A stretch of DNA of 64,000 nt from Flagellimonas_A sp039592695 (lineage in GTDB: Bacteria; Bacteroidota; Bacteroidia; Flavobacteriales; Flavobacteriaceae): positions 1,469,836 through 1,533,835 of the forward strand of contig NZ_JBBUTK010000001.1 of NCBI RefSeq assembly GCF_039592695.1. The letters run 5' to 3'. Each line of letters opens with the position of its first letter. Position 1 is the stretch's first letter. Positions 39,629-48,302 of this stretch are shown piece by piece. The notes beneath the pieces are model-generated. The model was given only the letters and a program-made list of their open reading frames with translations, made no database searches and was not told the DNA's origin. Made by a program: the position numbers and the translations under genes.

Positions 39629-41143
39629 TTATTCGCCTTGCCCTAAAGAAAAACCTCTCTTTCCATCAAACTCGTAGAGATTTTCGGTCTTTATCACATC
39701 AAAACCTTCTTGGTTGAGTTTATAGAGCAGTGCCACCACTTTTTCAAAGTCTATGGGAAGGTACACAGGCTCTTTACGGTTGATCTCTGCATCGACCGCC
39801 ACAAAACGGCATCGCCAATGATCGGTGCAATAGGTCTCTTCATGTCCGGTCGGATACACTTTGACCCCCCTATTGGTAATCATCTTCAACTTGAGCTTGT
39901 ACACTTCAATCGCTGAAAGGGCATCACCGATTTCGTTAGGGTCATTTCCCTCCCAATCTATAAAGACATCAACACCTACCAATTCTTTCTTTTGGGATTT
40001 TCGATGGTACTCTGGTATTTGAATGGCGCCTTTACCTTCCGCAAGGGTACTTGGTGAGAGTTGTTCTGGCAAATTGTCAAGATTATCAATGACAGCATCA
40101 GCAAACTCTTGAGTGTTCACCTTGCGGCTACTGATGCCCTCTTGATAGATATCGGCCGTGTGGTGGCCTTGTTCCAAGGTTGTGAGCCAGGCATTCTTGA
40201 TTTTATCGGCAATTTCATTCTGGCCAATGTGTGCTAACATCATGACCGCGGCATTGATCAGACCCGATGGATTGGCAATTTTTTTGCCGGCAATATCAGG
40301 TGCCGACCCATGGATGGCCTCGAACATCGATACATTCTTGCCAATATTGGCAGAACCTGCCATGCCCACTGACCCACCGATTTCGGCGGCAATATCTGAG
40401 ATGATGTCTCCATAAAGATTGGAAGTGACGATTACATCGTAGTTTTCGGGCTTTGCAGCTAATCTTGCTGAACCGATATCAATGATCTGAACCCCGTTTT
40501 GGATGTCGGGATACTCTGTGGCGATTTCATCAAATACTTGATGGAACAATCCATCGGTCAATTTCATGATATTGTCCTTAACCATACAGGTGACTTTTTT
40601 TCTGCCATAAGCACGTGCGTACTCAAAGGCATAACGTACTATGCGCTCGCAACCCGGGCGGGTGATCAATTTTAGGCATTGCACCACATCTTGTGTCTGA
40701 CGGTGTTCGATACCCGCATATAGATCCTCTTCATTTTCACGGATGATGACCACATCCATATTGGGGAAATGGGTATGAACATAAGGGCTTAGCCCAGCGA
40801 CTGGGCGTACATTGGCGAACAAGCCCAATGATTTACGCAAGGTCACGTTGAGACTTTTATAGCCTTTGCCTTGGGGAGTAGTAATTGGTGCCTTGAAGAT
40901 AATCTTGTTTTTTGATATGGCTTCCCAAGCTTTGGCACCAATACCCGAAGTATTGCCCGATAGATAGGCCTTTTCGCCCAATTCAATGAATTCTAGGGCA
41001 ATGTTGGCTCCCGCTGCCTTTAAAATCTTCAGGGTGGCATCCATAATCTCAGGTCCGATGCCATCCCCTTTTGCCACAGCAATCTTTACCGGGGTTTCTT
41101 TTGAAATGTTTTTGGTCTTTTTTAAAAGAACTTTTTCGCTCAT
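39629..41143 (-). CDS. icd: NADP-dependent isocitrate dehydrogenase with C-terminal extension
   Basis: 504 residues, longer than the E. coli enzyme (about 416) because of a C-terminal domain of about 150 residues, as in Thermus- and Rickettsia-type isocitrate dehydrogenases. The N-terminal part has the family motifs AVAKGDGIGPEI, NVTLRKSLGLFANVRPV, VIIRENEEDLYAGIEHR, NLYGDIISDIAAEIGGSVGMAGSANIG and EAIHGSAPDIAGKKIANPSG. It decarboxylates isocitrate to 2-oxoglutarate in the TCA cycle and supplies NADPH. The extension (DVFIDWEGNDPNEIGDALSAIE onward) may mediate oligomerisation. The 179-base upstream gap is A+T-rich. Confidence 0.94.
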   Translation of the reverse strand: MSEKVLLKKTKNISKETPVKIAVAKGDGIGPEIMDATLKILKAAGANIALEFIELGEKAYLSGNTSGIGAKAWEAISKNKIIFKAPITTPQGKGYKSLNVTLRKSLGLFANVRPVAGLSPYVHTHFPNMDVVIIRENEEDLYAGIEHRQTQDVVQCLKLITRPGCERIVRYAFEYARAYGRKKVTCMVKDNIMKLTDGLFHQVFDEIATEYPDIQNGVQIIDIGSARLAAKPENYDVIVTSNLYGDIISDIAAEIGGSVGMAGSANIGKNVSMFEAIHGSAPDIAGKKIANPSGLINAAVMMLAHIGQNEIADKIKNAWLTTLEQGHHTADIYQEGISSRKVNTQEFADAVIDNLDNLPEQLSPSTLAEGKGAIQIPEYHRKSQKKELVGVDVFIDWEGNDPNEIGDALSAIEVYKLKLKMITNRGVKVYPTGHEETYCTDHWRCRFVAVDAEINRKEPVYLPIDFEKVVALLYKLNQEGFDVIKTENLYEFDGKRGFSLGQGE

Positions 41144-41322
41144 TGTTTTCGAAGTTTATGATATGTGCGCAAAGGCACTTTATCGTTTTCGAGAAACAAA
41201 GATGCAGCTAATAATTAATAAATTTTTATTTATTTATTTTAGATTAATTATTAAAATAATTTATGTATTAGCTATTTCTGTGCTAGGGAAAGTCGAAGAG
41301 CTTGTTTAAGAATTTGAATGTC

Positions 41323-41865
41323 TCATTCGCGGGAAGTGCGCTCTAAAGCTTCGGCGATACGGGCATTCCATTTTGCCTGAGTCTCGAGATTTCGCGAGAA
41401 GTTGGTCTCCCAATCGTACTTTTCTTGAAAGTCTTTCAATTCATTCAAGGTTTCTTGGTAGATGTCACGAATTTCTTTTTTGACATTTTCAGAAAAAGCG
41501 GTGCGTTCTAACTTGAACCGCATTTTGCGGGCATACAACTCTGAGATATCAAAATGCAGCTGTTCATGGGCCAAAACATTATCATCGCAAACGCTTGGCC
41601 GATACCATGACTCATCTGGATAGAAATATGCGGTGACCTCAAAATCCAAGTCCACCTCATGGTGCATCAAATTGGCCGAATAGCGATAGCTGATGCCACT
41701 GGCGGTTGTTGCCGCAGGCACGGCATCAACAGGTACAGGGCCTCGAAAATCAGACCATTTCAAACGATATTGGCTTTGCCAAGGGATGGTCTCTACAATC
41801 TCTTGCGAGAGACAACTGATCATCCCCAGAAAAAAGCACATCCATATCGCAATTATTTTGTCCAC
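41323..41865 (-). CDS. DUF922 secreted zinc-metalloprotease-like protein
   Basis: 180 residues. Signal peptide with a Cys at position 18 (MISCLSQ), possibly a lipoprotein. DUF922 core: WSDFRGPVPVDAVPAATTASGI, then the HExxH-like LAHEQLHFDISELYARKMR (about 99-117), which matches the predicted metalloprotease motif of this family, and the C-terminal helical part EIRDIYQETLNELKDFQEKYD. Substrate unknown. It overlaps the end of the OsmC gene by 13 bases on the same strand, so they may share a transcript. Confidence 0.85.
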   Translation of the reverse strand: MDKIIAIWMCFFLGMISCLSQEIVETIPWQSQYRLKWSDFRGPVPVDAVPAATTASGISYRYSANLMHHEVDLDFEVTAYFYPDESWYRPSVCDDNVLAHEQLHFDISELYARKMRFKLERTAFSENVKKEIRDIYQETLNELKDFQEKYDWETNFSRNLETQAKWNARIAEALERTSRE

Positions 41866-42257
41866 CTAAAATCAATTAGCTTTTCAATATCGGGATGCAA
41901 ACTGTAATGTACGGGGCATGTGTTTGCCGTGTGCACCAAAATTTTTCGATGCTTCTCTGATATGTCAGCGGGCAATTCAAGAGTCACTTCAATTTTAGCG
42001 ATACGTCGCGGATCGGTGGCCATGTGCTTGGTGACTTCTGCGGTCGAACCTTTCAAATCTATTTCCAAATCCCTGGCTTTGATGCCCATCATGGTGAGCA
42101 TACAGCTTGCAAGCCCGGTAGCCACAGTGTCTGTTGGAGAGAATGCTTGGCCCAAGCCGTTGTTGTCAACAGGGGCATCGGTGTTGAACTCATTGCCTGA
42201 ACGTACATGCAGGCAGGTGGTTCGCAATTCACCTTCGTATGTCACCTTTGAAGTCAT
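41853..42257 (-). CDS. OsmC-family peroxiredoxin-like protein
   Basis: 134 residues. OsmC/Ohr fold with both reactive cysteines: Cys52 in GLASCMLTMMG and Cys114 in HTANTCPVHYSL. OsmC enzymes reduce organic hydroperoxides by a Cys sulfenate cycle, and the protein would complement the two MsrB enzymes and bacillithiol in this organism's thiol defence. Its start overlaps the stop of the LysM gene by four bases (ATGA), and its end overlaps DUF922 by 13 bases; the three genes look like one operon. Confidence 0.92.
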   Translation of the reverse strand: MTSKVTYEGELRTTCLHVRSGNEFNTDAPVDNNGLGQAFSPTDTVATGLASCMLTMMGIKARDLEIDLKGSTAEVTKHMATDPRRIAKIEVTLELPADISEKHRKILVHTANTCPVHYSLHPDIEKLIDFRWTK

Positions 42258-44401
42258 TCTATATCTATTTCCTTGATTCGTAATTCATCGTATTGCATCA
42301 GGTATACCCCCTCATTGAAATATCCTGAAGACCAATCATCATAATAGTTGAAACGGTTTCCTGAATATTCGGTCAATCCTACCAACCTCGAGGTTTCAAA
42401 CAAATTTTTCTTATGTGCCAATTTCAACAACAGGTCATACGTCAAATCAAAACCACGAACAGCGAAACGGTCAGGAAGCATCCCAAACTTCTTTCGGTAA
42501 GCTTTGCTAAAACTATCGCTCGCACTTTCTTTATACGCCGAAGGGAAAACAAAGTCGAGATTTGACAGATGCGTTTTTGAGACCACCTCACTATCAAAGG
42601 CATCATTAAAATTGGTGGTGAACATTTTGACGCGTGTTTTACTGCCCTCAACCATTTCGAGGTTTGAAGCATTTAAGATGGATGTGATACTTGCTGCCAA
42701 ATTCGGCTGCTTGGTCTCAACAAATACCCAATTCTCTTTCTGTTCAGAAATCATGGTCTGAAAATCAACAAGGTGCAATGACCCGTCTTCACTCATCTTC
42801 GCCACTCTTGCCATGGGGAAACGTGCCAAAATGGAATCTCTGGCCGCTTCACTTTTTTGGTCTGCGATGATGATCAGGTTTTCATCCGTTCTCTTTTTTT
42901 CCGCATAATCCAATAATCTATCACGCAGCACGGCATCATTGGGCATTGAAAAGAACACGTTGTTCAGGCTCAGTTCACTGGTCGATGCAAAGGGAGCCAC
43001 CACAGGTACGCCATGTGCTGTGGCCTTGACCGAAACTTCGCTCAATAATCCGGGGGAAACAGGCCCTACAACAGCGTCATACTCATTCAATCGCTCTTGT
43101 CGCAACGAATTTTTCAGATGTTCAAGGTTGAGCTGGGTATCTAAAAACTTGGCATCGACAGAAAGCCCAAGTTTCTTGATGGAATCCAACGCTACTAGGG
43201 CTCCAGTGTAAAGCCCCAAAGCATATTTTACATCCCTGCGGGATTTTATCTGTGCTTCCGTTTTTTCTTTATTGTTGAGATTGATGCGGTCTAGACGAAA
43301 AGGCAACAGATAAAGTACCCGGGGTTTTAACGTCACATCAACACTATCAACCAAATTGAAGGCGTCTAGTACCAATGCATTCTTGACCTCCAAATCCCCG
43401 GTTTTTGATTTGGGAAGTTTTAGCACCATTCCCGCTTTGAGTCCGTTTTCCAATTCAGGATTCAGCGCAAACAACGAATCACGTGATATCTTCAAATTTT
43501 GGGTCAGCCGGAAAATATTCTGTTTTGGCTTCACCTCATAAAAAATATAGTTGTCGGTGTTAACGATTTCGGTTTGCGGCCTTCGCTTGGGCAGGCGAAT
43601 GACCATGCCTTCTTTAAGACCATTGCGTTCCGCTATTTCTGGATTCAATTTGATGATAGAATCCATTGAGATGCCATAATCTTGGCTGATCCTAAAAAGC
43701 CCTATTGATTTTGGTACGGTATACGACTCAAAAATCGCCACATTCTGTTCTTTCAAACTATCGCCCTTGGGTCTGGGCAATTTTAGCTCTTGGCCAACGG
43801 CCAAATAGGCACTGTTCTTAGGCAGGTCAGGATTGAGGGCCACCAAACTATCTACGGAAATGCCATATTTGTGTGCAATGCTCCAACGCGTTTCTTTGGC
43901 ACTCACCGTGTAGGTCTCAAAATCAAGCTCGGTTTCTTCAGCGACTTCCGGATATTCGGGTATTCGCAACACCATCCCCTTTTTTAAGGTTGAGGCATAG
44001 AGTTCCTTGTTGTATTTTTTGAGCTGTTCTTCCGTGATATCATACTGTTGGGTAATGCTAAAAATGGTTTCCTTTCTTTTGACACGATGGCGGGCAAAGC
44101 CCGTTGGGGCAATTTGTCCTGTAGAATCTCTTTTTACACCAGTGCCCGTGGCCACCGTTGGTTTTCTATCCGTAGGGATGACCAACGACATGTTCAGCTT
44201 CACATCTTGGGCGCTTCTCACATTTTGATTGTTCACCAATATGGAGTAGGGTGTCACTTGATAGGTCTTGGCGATGCTCTGAAGGGTTTCACCCTCTTTC
44301 ACGATATGTGTCGTGGTACCGGTACTTTGTGCGGTCGCCTTACAGGAAACCAATGTAAGGACAAACAAGCCCAGAAGCGTTCTAAAGATTATTTTTTTCA
44401 T
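42254..44401 (-). CDS. LysM-repeat protein fused to a periplasmic-binding-protein fold
   Basis: 715 residues from ATG 44401 (a TTG extension to 44425 is unlikely). Signal peptide with a Cys (LVSC, residue about 20) suggests a lipoprotein. Five LysM or LysM-like units at about 35-80, 105-150, 165-210, 225-272 and 287-335 (THIVKEGETLQSIAKTYQV, RHRVKRKETIFSITQQYDI, YTVSAKETRWSIAHKYGIS, SYTVPKSIGLFRISQDYGI, FYEVKPKQNIFRLTQNLKI). The remaining 370 residues read as a type 1 periplasmic-binding fold (YALGLYTGALVALDSIKKLGL, DAVVGPVSPGLLSEVS, FAVRGFDLTYDLLLKLA). It would bind peptidoglycan and some ligand; no transporter is adjacent. First gene of the OsmC/DUF922 unit. Confidence 0.88.
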   Translation of the reverse strand: MKKIIFRTLLGLFVLTLVSCKATAQSTGTTTHIVKEGETLQSIAKTYQVTPYSILVNNQNVRSAQDVKLNMSLVIPTDRKPTVATGTGVKRDSTGQIAPTGFARHRVKRKETIFSITQQYDITEEQLKKYNKELYASTLKKGMVLRIPEYPEVAEETELDFETYTVSAKETRWSIAHKYGISVDSLVALNPDLPKNSAYLAVGQELKLPRPKGDSLKEQNVAIFESYTVPKSIGLFRISQDYGISMDSIIKLNPEIAERNGLKEGMVIRLPKRRPQTEIVNTDNYIFYEVKPKQNIFRLTQNLKISRDSLFALNPELENGLKAGMVLKLPKSKTGDLEVKNALVLDAFNLVDSVDVTLKPRVLYLLPFRLDRINLNNKEKTEAQIKSRRDVKYALGLYTGALVALDSIKKLGLSVDAKFLDTQLNLEHLKNSLRQERLNEYDAVVGPVSPGLLSEVSVKATAHGVPVVAPFASTSELSLNNVFFSMPNDAVLRDRLLDYAEKKRTDENLIIIADQKSEAARDSILARFPMARVAKMSEDGSLHLVDFQTMISEQKENWVFVETKQPNLAASITSILNASNLEMVEGSKTRVKMFTTNFNDAFDSEVVSKTHLSNLDFVFPSAYKESASDSFSKAYRKKFGMLPDRFAVRGFDLTYDLLLKLAHKKNLFETSRLVGLTEYSGNRFNYYDDWSSGYFNEGVYLMQYDELRIKEIDIE

Positions 44402-44500
44402 GTGTTCATTCTCATTGTTTCTCAACGGTCACATACAACCTTTGAAGGTTGAAAAAATCATCACAAACAATGGGCAATGATTTTTCGAATCGTTTTGGTT

Positions 44501-46033
44501 TTATTCCCATTCTATAGTTGCAGGTGGTTTTGAGCTGATGTCATACACCACTCTATTAACGCCCTTTACCCTATTGATTATTGTGTTCGATATTCTTTGC
44601 AGAAACTCATAGGGCAGGTTTACCCAATCTGCGGTCATGCCATCCGTGCTTTCAACGGCACGCAAGGCCACACATTTTTCATAGGTACGTTCATCGCCCA
44701 TCACTCCGACACTCTGCACCGGCAATAACATGGCCCCGGCTTGCCAAACGTTGTCATAGAGCCCATATTCTTTTAAACCGTTGATGAAAATGGCGTCCAC
44801 TTCTTGCAAGATAGCTACTTTTTCAGCCGTGATGTCGCCCAAAATACGGATTCCCAAGCCTGGCCCGGGAAACGGGTGACGCCCCAAGATGGAAGCTTTC
44901 ATACCGATACTTTTGCCCACCCTTCTGACCTCATCTTTGAACAACAGGTGTAGGGGTTCCACAACATTTAGTTTCATATAATCCGGTAATCCACCCACAT
45001 TGTGATGGCTTTTTATCGTGGCCGAAGGCCCACCACTGGCCGAAACCGATTCTATACGATCCGGATAAATGGTGCCCTGTGCCAACCATGTGGCATTTTC
45101 TACTTTGTGCGCCTCATCATCAAAAACCTCAATGAAAACACGGCCGATGATTTTTCGTTTTTTCTCGGGGTCGGCCTCCCCTTTCAGAGCATCCAAAAAA
45201 CGTGCCGAAGCATCGACCCCTTTTACGTTGAGCCCCATATCTTTGTACTGTTCGAGCACGTCGTGAAACTCATTTTTTCGCAACAATCCATTATTGACAA
45301 AGATGCAGTGCAACTGTTTGCCAATGGCCTTGTGCAGCAGCATGGCGGCCACACTACTGTCAACACCACCCGAAAGGCCCAAAATCACATTGTCACCCCC
45401 AATTTTTTCCTTGAGTTCTTTGATGGTGGTCTCTACGAAAGCATCGGGTGTCCAATCTTGTTTCAGGCCCGCAATCTTGACCAAAAAATTCTCCAATAGC
45501 CTTTTACCGTCTTTGGTGTGGTATACTTCTGGATGGAATTGGATGCCGTAGGTATCTTCATCTTCTATCCTAAAAGCTGCATTTTCAACATCTTGTGTGC
45601 TCGCCAGCAGCACGGCCCCAGTGGGAAGCTCTTTGATGGTATCGCTATGGCTCATCCAGACTTGGCTTCCTCCAGAAATTCCATTCAAAAAATCCTCATT
45701 CGGCTTTATTTTGTCCAAATTGGCACGGCCATACTCGCGGGTGGCTGAAGGAGCCACATTTCCCCCATGAAAATGGGAAAGGTACTGTGCCCCATAGCAA
45801 ATGCCCAGCAGTGGTATTTTGCCCTTGATTTCTGATAAATCGGGATGCGGGGCATCGTCAGCCCTTACCGAATACGGCGAACCGGAAAGAATCACCGCTT
45901 GGTAATCAGACAGGTTTTTAGGCGGATTGTTATAGGGTTTGATTTCGGAGTAAATGTTCAGTTCCCGAACGCGGCGCGCTATCAACTGGGTATATTGGGA
46001 ACCAAAATCTAGAATCAGGACTTGGTTTTGCAT
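44501..46033 (-). CDS. guaA: GMP synthase (glutamine-hydrolysing)
   Basis: 510 residues from ATG 46033. It amidates XMP to GMP. Class I glutaminase: nucleophile Cys79 in LGICYGAQYL, His167 and Glu169 in IQFHPEVYHT. ATP-pyrophosphatase domain: GLSGGVDSSVAA P-loop (about 223-234), HHNVGGLP, the RVGKSIGMKASILGRHPFPGPGLGIRI segment, and C-terminal dimerisation domain ending IEWE. A TATTTTTG element stops three bases before the ATG, so the mRNA may be leaderless. Divergent from the SIMPL gene. Confidence 0.98.
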   Translation of the reverse strand: MQNQVLILDFGSQYTQLIARRVRELNIYSEIKPYNNPPKNLSDYQAVILSGSPYSVRADDAPHPDLSEIKGKIPLLGICYGAQYLSHFHGGNVAPSATREYGRANLDKIKPNEDFLNGISGGSQVWMSHSDTIKELPTGAVLLASTQDVENAAFRIEDEDTYGIQFHPEVYHTKDGKRLLENFLVKIAGLKQDWTPDAFVETTIKELKEKIGGDNVILGLSGGVDSSVAAMLLHKAIGKQLHCIFVNNGLLRKNEFHDVLEQYKDMGLNVKGVDASARFLDALKGEADPEKKRKIIGRVFIEVFDDEAHKVENATWLAQGTIYPDRIESVSASGGPSATIKSHHNVGGLPDYMKLNVVEPLHLLFKDEVRRVGKSIGMKASILGRHPFPGPGLGIRILGDITAEKVAILQEVDAIFINGLKEYGLYDNVWQAGAMLLPVQSVGVMGDERTYEKCVALRAVESTDGMTADWVNLPYEFLQRISNTIINRVKGVNRVVYDISSKPPATIEWE

Positions 46034-46036
46034 GGG

Positions 46037-46044
46037 CAAAAATA
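46037..46044 (-). promoter_or_regulatory. guaA: -7 element three bases before the guaA start
   Basis: Minus strand TATTTTTG then CCC then ATG. The same octamer recurs three bases or so before other starts (rlmD, THUMP methyltransferase). Confidence 0.5.
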
Positions 46045-46057
46045 GCAAAATGGTCTA

Positions 46058-46087
46058 TTTGCGAAAGCATCTTTTTGGGTATATTTA
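46058..46087 (+). promoter_or_regulatory. Promoter of the SIMPL gene (-33/-7 pair)
   Basis: TTTG (46058-46061), 18 bases, TATATTTA (46080-46087), 25 bases before the ATG at 46113. Good match except for the last -7 base. Confidence 0.55.
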
Positions 46088-46112
46088 TCCGTACATACCA
46101 TAAAGCCACTTT

Positions 46113-46838
46113 ATGAAACATATCACCGCCATCATTTTTGGAATCGCCATCGTTCTCGCCGCTGTTTTTCTTGGAAATGCCTATGTCAAAAGGGCCAATC
46201 CACCACAGGTGATCTCGGTCACCGGTCTCGGCAACGAAAACTTTACTTCAGATTTGATTGTTTGGGAAGGACGCTTTTCTTCGTACAGCCCTGTGCTCAC
46301 CTCAGCTTTTGAACGATTGAACGAGCAAAAGGATATTGTTCGAAACTATTTGGTCTCCAAAGGAATAAATGCGGATAACATCATCTTCTCCTCAGTGCAG
46401 ACCATCGAGCAGCGCGATAACAAATATGAGAACGGCAATTATGTGGGAAGCATTTTTAGGGGCTACGAACTATCACAATCGGTGCAGATTGAATCGACCG
46501 ATGTGTCCAAAATTGAACAGGTTTCCAGAGAGATTACCGAATTGCTCAACAAAGGCGTACAGTTCAATTCTTCCCCGCCAAGATATTACTACACCAAACT
46601 GGCCGACCTCAAAATAGAGATGATATCAAAAGCCACTGAAGATGCTCGCATCAGAGCTGAAAAAATCGCAGAAAATGCGGGTGGCAACCTTGGGGACTTG
46701 ATTTCGGCCCGCATGGGGGTTTTTCAAATCACGGGGCAAAACTCCGGTGAAGATTACAGCTGGGGCGGGGCCTACAACACATCCTCTAAAAACAAGACGG
46801 CCTCCATCACCATGCGGTTGGAATATAACGTAAAGTAG
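46113..46838 (+). CDS. SIMPL-domain (DUF541) exported protein
   Basis: 241 residues. N-terminal signal anchor (AIIFGIAIVLAAVFLGNAYV). SIMPL domain follows: VISVTGLGNENFTSDLIVWEGRF, NIIFSSVQTIEQRD, YELSQSVQIESTDVSKIEQVSREITELLNKGVQFNSSPPRYYYTKLADLKIEMISKATEDARIRAEKIAENAGGNLGDLIS (split in the protein by several strands) and the closing TASITMRLEYNV. SIMPL proteins form ring-like oligomers of unknown function in the envelope. Start supported by a good -33/-7 pair at 46058-46087. Confidence 0.9.
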   Translation: MKHITAIIFGIAIVLAAVFLGNAYVKRANPPQVISVTGLGNENFTSDLIVWEGRFSSYSPVLTSAFERLNEQKDIVRNYLVSKGINADNIIFSSVQTIEQRDNKYENGNYVGSIFRGYELSQSVQIESTDVSKIEQVSREITELLNKGVQFNSSPPRYYYTKLADLKIEMISKATEDARIRAEKIAENAGGNLGDLISARMGVFQITGQNSGEDYSWGGAYNTSSKNKTASITMRLEYNVK

Positions 46839-46890
46839 CTTTTTTCTTAACATTTTTAGTCATTTCTTTGTGGGCTAAACACTGCTAAAA

Positions 46891-47550
46891 ATGATTAAGG
46901 GATTCATTTTTGATTTGGATGGCGTGATTACCGACACTGCCGAACAGCATTTTCAAGCTTGGAAGAAATTGGCCGACGAAATGGGCTGGCATTTTGACCG
47001 TGAGGTAAACGAAAAATTGCGCGGGGTTTCCCGGATGGATTCTATCAATATCATTAGAAAACACAACAAGGCCAAGGTACCAGAAGACAAACTGTTGGAA
47101 TTGGCAACAAAAAAGAATGATTATTATGTGGCCAGTCTAGAGGAAATCACCCCTAAGGATTACCTACCCGGCACCAAAGAATTGTTGACCCATCTCAGAC
47201 AAGAGGGATTCAGCGTTGCTCTGGGCAGTGCCAGCAGAAACGCCGCCAAGGTGCTGCAACAATTAGGGGCCACTGGTTATTTTGATGCCATTGGTGATGG
47301 CAACAGCGTTTCAAAAAGTAAACCTGCGCCCGACATATTTTTATACGCAGCAGAAAAACTGGGGCTCAAACCAGAGGAATGTGTAGTTTATGAAGATGCG
47401 GAAGCCGGTATTGATGCTGCTAAGGCTGGTGGGTTTCACAGTGTGGGCATTGGCCCCGAAGAGAGGGTGGGCCATGCCGATATTCGGTTTGATTCGATGA
47501 AGGAAGCTACTTTGTTCGCTGTAAAGTCTCATTTTAAAGATTTGTTCTGA
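46891..47550 (+). CDS. pgmB: Beta-phosphoglucomutase
   Basis: 219 residues. HAD superfamily, subclass I cap. Catalytic Asp8 and Asp10 in FIFDLDGVITDT, motif II GSASRNAA, Lys in SKSKPAPDIFLYAAE, motif III VVYEDAEAGIDAAKAGG. The cap loop LRGVSRMDSINIIRKHN is characteristic of beta-phosphoglucomutase, which converts beta-glucose-1-phosphate to glucose-6-phosphate in maltose/trehalose phosphorolysis. No maltose phosphorylase is in the window, though glgB lies 45 kb away. Terminator at 47576. Confidence 0.93.
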   Translation: MIKGFIFDLDGVITDTAEQHFQAWKKLADEMGWHFDREVNEKLRGVSRMDSINIIRKHNKAKVPEDKLLELATKKNDYYVASLEEITPKDYLPGTKELLTHLRQEGFSVALGSASRNAAKVLQQLGATGYFDAIGDGNSVSKSKPAPDIFLYAAEKLGLKPEECVVYEDAEAGIDAAKAGGFHSVGIGPEERVGHADIRFDSMKEATLFAVKSHFKDLF

Positions 47551-47575
47551 TTGAAAGAAAATAGTTCAAAAAACA

Positions 47576-47606
47576 AAAGTCCGGGAACCACCCCGGACTT
47601 TCTTTT
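47576..47606 (+). terminator. Intrinsic terminator after pgmB
   Basis: 10-bp stem AAAGTCCGGG (47576-47585) / CCCGGACTTT (47592-47601), then TCTTTT. It is 26 bases after the stop. Confidence 0.85.
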
Positions 47607-47756
47607 GCAATAAAATCAAAACCAACCTAAACACATGAATTAACTAACTCATTTTAAAAAGGTCAAAAAACCTTTTTCATAGCAATTTGTATATAAAACA
47701 ATCCATCCCTAGAATACCCTACCCTTTTTTTGAATTATTTTTAAAAAAAATTCCTG

Positions 47757-48302
47757 ATGGAAAAAATACTCTTCCAACAACTTAGAAATGAACTTGTTAA
47801 CGGAAGTTCGAAAAAAGGGCATCCTTTTCGATATTTTACGCTTGCGACCAACGATGCTTCAAAAAACACTCGATTGCGAACCGTGGTTTTGAGAAAAGTA
47901 TCCGATGACCTTACCTTGACTTTCTATACCGATAGACGCTCGGTCAAAATCAAGCATATCGAAAAAAACAATTCGGTAAGTGCCCTTTTTTACCACCCAA
48001 AGAAACTATTGCAAATCACCATGCAGGGTACAGCAGTGGTAGAAACCGATATGGGGCACATAGAATCATTGTGGAAAGGGATACAAACCAAGGCGCGAAA
48101 AGACTACACGACCTATCATGCCCCGGGCAGCTTTATCAAAAATCCTGACGAGGTAGAATACCTGACCGATGAAAACCATTTTTGTGTGGTGCATGTACAG
48201 CCATCCAAAATCGAATATTTGAGATTGAAACGCCCAAACCACATCAGGGCAGCATTTGAGATAAAACATGGCGACTGGCAAGGAAACTTTTTAGTGCCTT
48301 AA
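47757..48302 (+). CDS. Pyridoxamine 5'-phosphate oxidase-fold (PNPOx-like) protein
   Basis: 181 residues. Split-barrel flavin fold: HPFRYFTLATNDASKNTRLRTVVLRKVSDDLTLTFYTDRRSVKIKHIEKNNSVSALFYHPKKLLQITMQG, written here as motifs only (RTVVLR, TFYTDRRS, SALFYHP, LLQITMQGTA). SLWKGIQTKARKDYTTYHAPG is typical of the group related to PdxH/heme-utilisation FMN proteins. The exact function is open. Overlaps the convergent bshC gene by 12 bases. Confidence 0.82.
   Translation: MEKILFQQLRNELVNGSSKKGHPFRYFTLATNDASKNTRLRTVVLRKVSDDLTLTFYTDRRSVKIKHIEKNNSVSALFYHPKKLLQITMQGTAVVETDMGHIESLWKGIQTKARKDYTTYHAPGSFIKNPDEVEYLTDENHFCVVHVQPSKIEYLRLKRPNHIRAAFEIKHGDWQGNFLVP

Noticed and set aside
45400..46033. tRNA-thiolation gene, because GLSGGVDSSVAA also occurs in mnmA
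   Set aside because: The motif is the shared PP-loop; the glutaminase domain and C-terminal IEWE identify guaA.
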